Assembly (NCBI GenBank): GCA_002707185.1
Contig: PAMF01000030.1
Span: 16,794 to 36,398, forward strand
DNA length: 19,605 nucleotides
DNA from: Chloroflexota bacterium
Lineage (GTDB): Bacteria > Chloroflexota > Dehalococcoidia > UBA3495
Direction of reading: 5' to 3'
The position numbers and the translations under genes are program-made. The stretch's first letter is position 1. The number at the start of each line of letters is the position of its first letter. Below the pieces are notes generated by a model. It searched no databases and was not told the DNA's origin. It worked only from the letters and a program-made list of their open reading frames with translations. This document shows, in pieces, positions 15,604 to 19,605 of the stretch.

Positions 15604-16704
15604 ATGGCTGAGAAAATAAGATTGGGTATTATTGGAGCCAATACCCAGAAAGGATGGGCTCCGCGTTCTCATTTACCGGCTATAGTCGCCAGTCCCGAAT
15701 TTGAACTGACAGCTGTTTGTACTACTAGGCAAGAATCCGCGGACGAGTCTGCAAAGAAATATGGGGCTAGGTTAGCATTCGACGACTACAACAAAATGTT
15801 ACAGCATCCTGAAATCGATGCTGTTGCAGTGGTTCTGAGAGTGCCTTCCCACTATGAACCTACCGTAGCTGCTCTCAATGCAGGTAAGCATGTTTATACC
15901 GAGTGGCCATTAGGTAGAACTACTGCCGAAGCAATTGAACTAGCTGATCTCGCGGCTACAAAGGGAGTCAGGACTATGGTAGGGCTCCAAGCTCGGGCCG
16001 CTCCAGGTATCCTTTATGCGAAGGATTTGGTGGAATCTGGATATCTAGGGGAAGTGATGTCTTGCCATGTCAGTCTAATAAGAGAAGGTGGACTTAGTAG
16101 AACATCAGATAGGACTTGGCAGCGAGATGATGATCTAGGGGCCAATACTTTAACTATTGCATGTGGTCATTCAATAGATGCTCTTCGTTTTGTTGTAGGT
16201 AATTTCGGACATGTCTCTACGGTTGTAAGTACTCAGGCCAAACAATGGCTGGAAACTGATACAAACCAGATGTTAGATGTCACTTCTCCTGACAATATTT
16301 TAGTCAGCGGACGGTTGGCAAATGGCGGAGTTGCATCAGTACATATTGCAAGCAACCCTTGGGCAGGTAGTGGTTATAGAATGGAAATATATGGTAGAGC
16401 AGGTACGCTGACGGTCACTTCTGAAGATTCTCCTCAGCTTAATGATGTCAATTTACAGAGTTCCATAGAAAGCAATCAATTGGAACCTCTAGATATTCCT
16501 GGTAAATATACAAATGTTTTAGAGGGTATGCCGTCAGGCTCTCCGTTCAATGTAGGTCAAATGTATTATCGGTTTGGTGACGCAATACGTTCTGGAAACT
16601 CATGTGAACCGGACTTTAATACGGCGGTTGAGTTACATCATTTCATAGATGATATTAAAAGGTCTTCAGAACAGGGCAAAGAAATAGAAGTTGGGGTGCT
16701 GTAA
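15604..16704 (+). CDS. Gfo/Idh/MocA family oxidoreductase, Gal80-like branch
   Basis: A 366-residue NAD(P)-dependent oxidoreductase. The N-terminal Rossmann fold has IRLGIIGANTQKGWAPRSHLPA (5-26); the second domain (about 125-366) is the usual C-terminal sheet. The family motif E-K-P, whose Lys is important in catalysis, reads Glu100-Trp101-Pro102 (TEWPLGRT). This Trp and the sequence around it resemble Gal80 and related bacterial proteins, so the protein may bind a nucleotide and a sugar-like ligand without standard dehydrogenase chemistry; that is inference. It is monocistronic: a strong GGGGAGG precedes the start and a perfect hairpin follows the stop. The neighbours on both sides are LLM genes on the opposite strand. 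Confidence 0.88.
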   Translation: MAEKIRLGIIGANTQKGWAPRSHLPAIVASPEFELTAVCTTRQESADESAKKYGARLAFDDYNKMLQHPEIDAVAVVLRVPSHYEPTVAALNAGKHVYTEWPLGRTTAEAIELADLAATKGVRTMVGLQARAAPGILYAKDLVESGYLGEVMSCHVSLIREGGLSRTSDRTWQRDDDLGANTLTIACGHSIDALRFVVGNFGHVSTVVSTQAKQWLETDTNQMLDVTSPDNILVSGRLANGGVASVHIASNPWAGSGYRMEIYGRAGTLTVTSEDSPQLNDVNLQSSIESNQLEPLDIPGKYTNVLEGMPSGSPFNVGQMYYRFGDAIRSGNSCEPDFNTAVELHHFIDDIKRSSEQGKEIEVGVL

Positions 16705-16719
16705 AACTAGGCTAGCAAC

Positions 16720-16748
16720 AAAATAGGCCGGTAAAACCGGCCTATTTT
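16720..16748. terminator. Bidirectional terminator, perfect 13-bp hairpin
   Basis: AAAATAGGCCGGT (16720-16732) and ACCGGCCTATTTT (16736-16748) are perfect inverted repeats around a three-base AAA loop. The arms end in A and T tracts, so both strands give a GC stem followed by a U-run. It lies between the convergent stops at 16704 and 16769 and should end both transcripts. Confidence 0.92.
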
Positions 16749-16768
16749 ACTGCTGGTCTGATAGTTAT

Positions 16769-18013
16769 TTAATCGGCTGTTGTTGTAGCTTGTTCGGTTA
16801 TTCTTTGGTTCGTGGCTGGATCTACTTCGAATGGACTGGATAACCCTAGTTCATCTCCTATTTCTCTGACCGCAGGTAGAACCTCTTCGCCCATGAGCTT
16901 GAGGCTACGCATTTGGTCTTCATGGGACATGGCACCATCCCCATCCCAGAAGAAGACGCTACCGGGTCTTAAGTACTCAAGGACCTCTCTGATCTTAGGT
17001 ATGACAGTCTTGGGTGTACCGGTGATGATGGTGTTATCCGCTACCTGATCTTCAAAAGGCCGACGGTTAGTTCCAAATCGGCCGGCGGGTCCAAAAGCTG
17101 TGGCAGATAACCTGCGGGATGTCCTTGACGTATGGCCTGGTAGATTCATTATAGCGGGATTGACTTGTCCTTCATTACCGGCCAAGAAGGGGTTGCTCAC
17201 ACCTGATAGATATTTTCGCCCGACTTCTTCTGCTTTCTCTTCAGTTTCATCCACATGGACTTTCCAGAGGTAAGCAACGTTCTGGGTGCCTGATTCATAT
17301 CCGAGTTCAGCTGCTGTATCGTGGTACAACTGGAAAGCTTCCTTGGTTGGTTCTAATTTAGTTGCGAGGAGTACTAGTGGATATCTATGTGCTGCTGTCC
17401 ATTTGACCGTTTCCACACTTACTGTCGATGGTATCCATATTGGTGGATGTGGTTGCTGTAATGGTCGGGCCCATGGATTCACGTATCTATAGTGGTAATG
17501 CTTCCCTTCCCATCTGAACGGACCAGGATCACTCCAAGCTTTAATGATGAAGTCATGGGCTTCCTCGAACCGTTCTCGATTAAAGTGAGGAGGCGAATTG
17601 TGGGCATAGCTTTCTCTTCCACCTCCTCTAACAAACCCAGAAACTAGCCTACCGTGGGAGATCATATCTATCATGGCCAATTGTTCTGCTAGCCATAGAG
17701 GATCATCCCAGATGGGTAATACATTACCGAGTATTATGATCTTGGCTTTATTAGTAATTCGAGCCAAGATTGATGCTCCCACGTTAGTAACCCCTTGCAT
17801 GCAAAAGGGAGTGCTGTGGTGTTCATTCAGCATCAGAGCATCAAATCCCATTTCTTCCGCATATACCTTTTCATCAAGATAACGGTTGTAAAGATGCGCA
17901 CCAACGTTGGGATTATAGTGTTCGTTGCTTATGCTGAGATCAGTGCTTTGGGTCCCCATTAAGCCCGAGTTATCATCTTGCCAGGGTTGTTCTGTGAAGT
18001 GGCCTATTAACAT
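16769..18013 (-). CDS. LLM-class flavin-dependent oxidoreductase, LuxA-like (long form)
   Basis: A 414-residue luciferase-like monooxygenase, longer than the usual 330-380. The LuxA-type motif Asn63-Glu64-His65-His66 (LMLNEHHSTP) is present, then LPIWDDPLWLAEQLAMIDMISHGRLVSGFVRGGG, the usual flavin-site segment. PHPPIWIPSTVS and GTPKTVIPKI in the C-terminal half also fit. Additional length is in a loop around 275-325 and a C-terminal tail. FMNH2-dependent oxygenation of an organic substrate is the family activity; the substrate is unknown. An AGGGGA ribosome site lies seven bases before the ATG. It converges on the Gfo/Idh/MocA gene across the 16720-16748 terminator and diverges from the next LLM gene. 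Confidence 0.9.
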   Translation of the reverse strand: MLIGHFTEQPWQDDNSGLMGTQSTDLSISNEHYNPNVGAHLYNRYLDEKVYAEEMGFDALMLNEHHSTPFCMQGVTNVGASILARITNKAKIIILGNVLPIWDDPLWLAEQLAMIDMISHGRLVSGFVRGGGRESYAHNSPPHFNRERFEEAHDFIIKAWSDPGPFRWEGKHYHYRYVNPWARPLQQPHPPIWIPSTVSVETVKWTAAHRYPLVLLATKLEPTKEAFQLYHDTAAELGYESGTQNVAYLWKVHVDETEEKAEEVGRKYLSGVSNPFLAGNEGQVNPAIMNLPGHTSRTSRRLSATAFGPAGRFGTNRRPFEDQVADNTIITGTPKTVIPKIREVLEYLRPGSVFFWDGDGAMSHEDQMRSLKLMGEEVLPAVREIGDELGLSSPFEVDPATNQRITEQATTTAD

Positions 18014-18261
18014 GTGGTCATCCCCTTTTGTTCTGGTTACTAGACACCAAAAGTGTAACAGGGAGGATATTTGAAATTAATCGAAGTTTAGCATCGGCGT
18101 GTGTCGCTGTCCACAAGAGGGGTGGCATAGAGTTCTGTTTCAAAGATATAGTACGCAGGTTTGGAATCATCAAATTGGCGTGATAGTCAGTTTTAAGACC
18201 TATTTTGGTGCTATGATCTAGCAACTTACGTGAAAAAACCATTGTTCATAGAGGAGCCAAA

Positions 18262-19314
18262 ATGGATATAGGGGTAGGCTTAGATGCGACACTTGGACTG
18301 ACCTTAGAACAACAAGGGGAATTTTCTCAGGAAGCTGCATCTCTCGGTTATACCAGTATATGGACCCCTGAAAGTACGGGAATGGATTCCTTTCAGTTAT
18401 GTTCTCATCGTTGGAATGCTAGTAGATCCGTTGTTTCTGAGGGAATTGATACAGGAATAGCTGTATCTCCGGTAATGTATCGGTCTCCTCTAGCCTTCGC
18501 CATGTCTGGAGGAACTTTGAGCCAGCTCACGGGCGGAAAATTCACTATGGGTATAGGCACTGGCGGCGCTTATCGGCCTCGATCCAGACAAGCCGTAGGC
18601 ATGTCTAAGGTTTCCGCGCTATCTCTGATGAGAGATTACTTGGTGACTGTACAGGATTTAGTAGCGGGTAAAGAGGTTAACTACGAAGGTGAAGTCGTGA
18701 CTTTAAAAGGCATGCAACTGGGGATTAACCCGGCTCCTGACACTCCAGTTTATTTGGGAACACTCGGCCCCGCGATGCTGAAACTGGCTGGAGAACTAGC
18801 AGCGGGGGTTTGTTTAAATTGGTGTAATCCAGATCAAATTGCTTGGAGTCGTGACCGGATAGCTGAAGGTGCGGCTCTGGTTGGCCGTAATCCATCCGAG
18901 ATCAAAGTGGTGGAGTATATACGAGTGTGTGTTGATGAAGACGAGGAATTGGCTCGATTGGCCTTCGCTAAATCAACTATGGGTTATGCTCTAGGTCAAA
19001 CTGTTCCTACTCAACGTGAGAGACAGTTAGGGTATCGTGCGCATTTTGAGAGAATGGGGTTTGGAGAGGAACTTGCGGACTTGGATCAAATGCGTAGGGA
19101 AGGGGCTACGACTGATGAAGTGGCCCAAGCTTTTCCTGCTGAGGTCTTACAAAAAGTAGGTTATTACGGGAAGGCCGAGGGAGCAGCGGAGGCATTCTAC
19201 AATCTAGCTAAAGGTTTAGATACAGCTTTGGTTAGGGTAGTATCAGCTAAACCGGGAATAGAGTCAGTTTTAGCTACAATGAGAGCTTGTCAACCTGCCT
19301 ATCGATTGGAATAA
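18262..19314 (+). CDS. LLM-class F420-dependent oxidoreductase, methylene-H4MPT reductase-like
   Basis: A 350-residue luciferase-like TIM-barrel protein. The start MDIGVGLDATLGLTLEQQGEFSQEAASLGY, the segment LSQLTGGKFTMGIGTGG (about 86-102), and PVYLGTLGPAMLKLAGELAAGVCLNW are typical of the branch related to F420-dependent methylenetetrahydromethanopterin reductase. The family transfers hydride from reduced F420, or uses FMN; cofactor and substrate are not determined here. GAGGAG lies five bases before the ATG, so the start is firm. A 248-bp intergenic region separates it from the divergent long LLM gene; a -10-like TATGAT lies at 18212-18217 with no convincing -35. The next plus-strand gene begins 114 bases after its stop. 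Confidence 0.88.
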   Translation: MDIGVGLDATLGLTLEQQGEFSQEAASLGYTSIWTPESTGMDSFQLCSHRWNASRSVVSEGIDTGIAVSPVMYRSPLAFAMSGGTLSQLTGGKFTMGIGTGGAYRPRSRQAVGMSKVSALSLMRDYLVTVQDLVAGKEVNYEGEVVTLKGMQLGINPAPDTPVYLGTLGPAMLKLAGELAAGVCLNWCNPDQIAWSRDRIAEGAALVGRNPSEIKVVEYIRVCVDEDEELARLAFAKSTMGYALGQTVPTQRERQLGYRAHFERMGFGEELADLDQMRREGATTDEVAQAFPAEVLQKVGYYGKAEGAAEAFYNLAKGLDTALVRVVSAKPGIESVLATMRACQPAYRLE

Positions 19315-19349
19315 ATGTAAGAACTGACTGGATAGTGTAAATTCTAAAT

Positions 19350-19378
19350 TTGATAGGTCGTTCGATTCCGTTTATATT
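19350..19378 (+). promoter_or_regulatory. Sigma-70-type promoter before the iron-dependent dehydrogenase gene
   Basis: TTGATA (19350-19355) and TATATT (19373-19378) each match the consensus at five of six positions and have the ideal 17-base spacer. This is the best-formed promoter in the window. The predicted transcript would start about 40-45 bases before the ATG at 19429, so the gene can be transcribed separately from the LLM gene upstream. Confidence 0.5.
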
Positions 19379-19428
19379 TTGTTACAGACTTGGTACCAGT
19401 AGAACCGTCCAAATGTGAGGTTTAAGTC

Positions 19429-19605
19429 ATGCTAGAGACAAGAGGCTTGTCCTACCGATATTCAGGCTTGGCACAAGATATAATCTGTGATGTTGATGCT
19501 ATCTCAGGAATTCAAGAGACGCTCGCAAAACTTGGTGTTAGTCGAGCTCTGGTGGTTTGTGGACCAACGATTTTAAGTAAATCTAACGTCGTAGACCGGG
19601 TACAG
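19429..19605 (+). CDS. Iron-containing alcohol dehydrogenase / maleylacetate reductase (N-terminal part)
   Basis: The first 59 codons of a gene that continues beyond the right edge. The translation has a short N-terminal strand (YRYSGLAQDIICD), a helix that fits DAISGIQETLAKLGVSRALVVCGP, and SKSNVVDRVQ. The pattern 'helix-LGVSRALVVCGPT' is the N-terminal nucleotide-binding start of type III (iron-dependent) alcohol dehydrogenases, especially the maleylacetate reductase branch. The metal site lies in the missing part, so the activity cannot be tested here. TGAGG (19416-19420) precedes the ATG by eight bases. If it is a maleylacetate reductase, it would fit aromatic-ring degradation together with the nearby monooxygenases. 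Confidence 0.7.
   Translation, partial: MLETRGLSYRYSGLAQDIICDVDAISGIQETLAKLGVSRALVVCGPTILSKSNVVDRVQ

Noticed and set aside
18018..18242. Minus-strand open frame of 74 codons in the divergent intergenic region
   Set aside because: Its composition is unlike the neighbouring proteins, no family pattern is seen, and it occupies a region expected to hold two promoters.
19355..19375. TTCGATTCC resembling a tRNA T-loop
   Set aside because: The flanking five bases on each side do not pair, and no acceptor, D or anticodon arms can be folded around it; it falls in the spacer of a good promoter.

Overview
The window reads as chromosomal DNA of an uncultured bacterium, most likely a Chloroflexota lineage of the SAR202 / marine Dehalococcoidia type. 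This is inferred from gene content: three different luciferase-like monooxygenases (LLM), two family III CoA-transferases, a FAS1-like/MaoC double-hotdog protein, MFS carriers and a Gfo/Idh/MocA oxidoreductase lie close together, a combination reported as expanded in SAR202. GC content looks moderate. No IS element, phage gene, CRISPR array, tRNA or rRNA was seen. All complete genes have intact frames, and no gap between genes exceeds 300 bases.

Region 1 (136-8905, minus strand) is a seven-gene unidirectional block that probably forms one operon. In transcription order it encodes MFS carrier, hydantoinase-like amidohydrolase, CoA-transferase B, CoA-transferase A, second MFS carrier, SDR dehydrogenase and FAS1-like/MaoC hydratase. 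It can be read as a catabolic module: import, hydrolysis of a cyclic amide or related ring, CoA activation of the acid, hydration, and oxidation of the hydroxyacyl-CoA. The two CoA-transferase genes are one base apart and only one keeps the catalytic aspartate, which suggests a heteromeric enzyme. The amidohydrolase keeps its metal ligands but has altered substrate-contact residues. This block is the best candidate for an undescribed pathway. A terminator hairpin at 63-113 separates it from the last codons of a plus-strand gene at the left edge.

Region 2 (9182-11759, plus strand) is a copper-handling pair: a Cu(I) P1B-type ATPase followed by a small YHS-domain protein. It diverges from Region 1 across a 276-bp intergenic region that holds an inverted repeat and possible promoters. 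It converges on secA with only five bases between the stop codons.

Region 3 (11765-14389, minus) is secA, a housekeeping gene. Region 4 (14540-19605) is a set of mostly oxidoreductase genes on both strands: an F420-type LLM (minus), a Gal80-like Gfo/Idh/MocA protein (plus), a long LuxA-like LLM (minus), an F420-reductase-like LLM (plus), and the start of an iron-containing alcohol dehydrogenase / maleylacetate reductase gene that runs off the right edge. A perfect 13-bp hairpin at 16720-16748 is a bidirectional terminator between two convergent genes.
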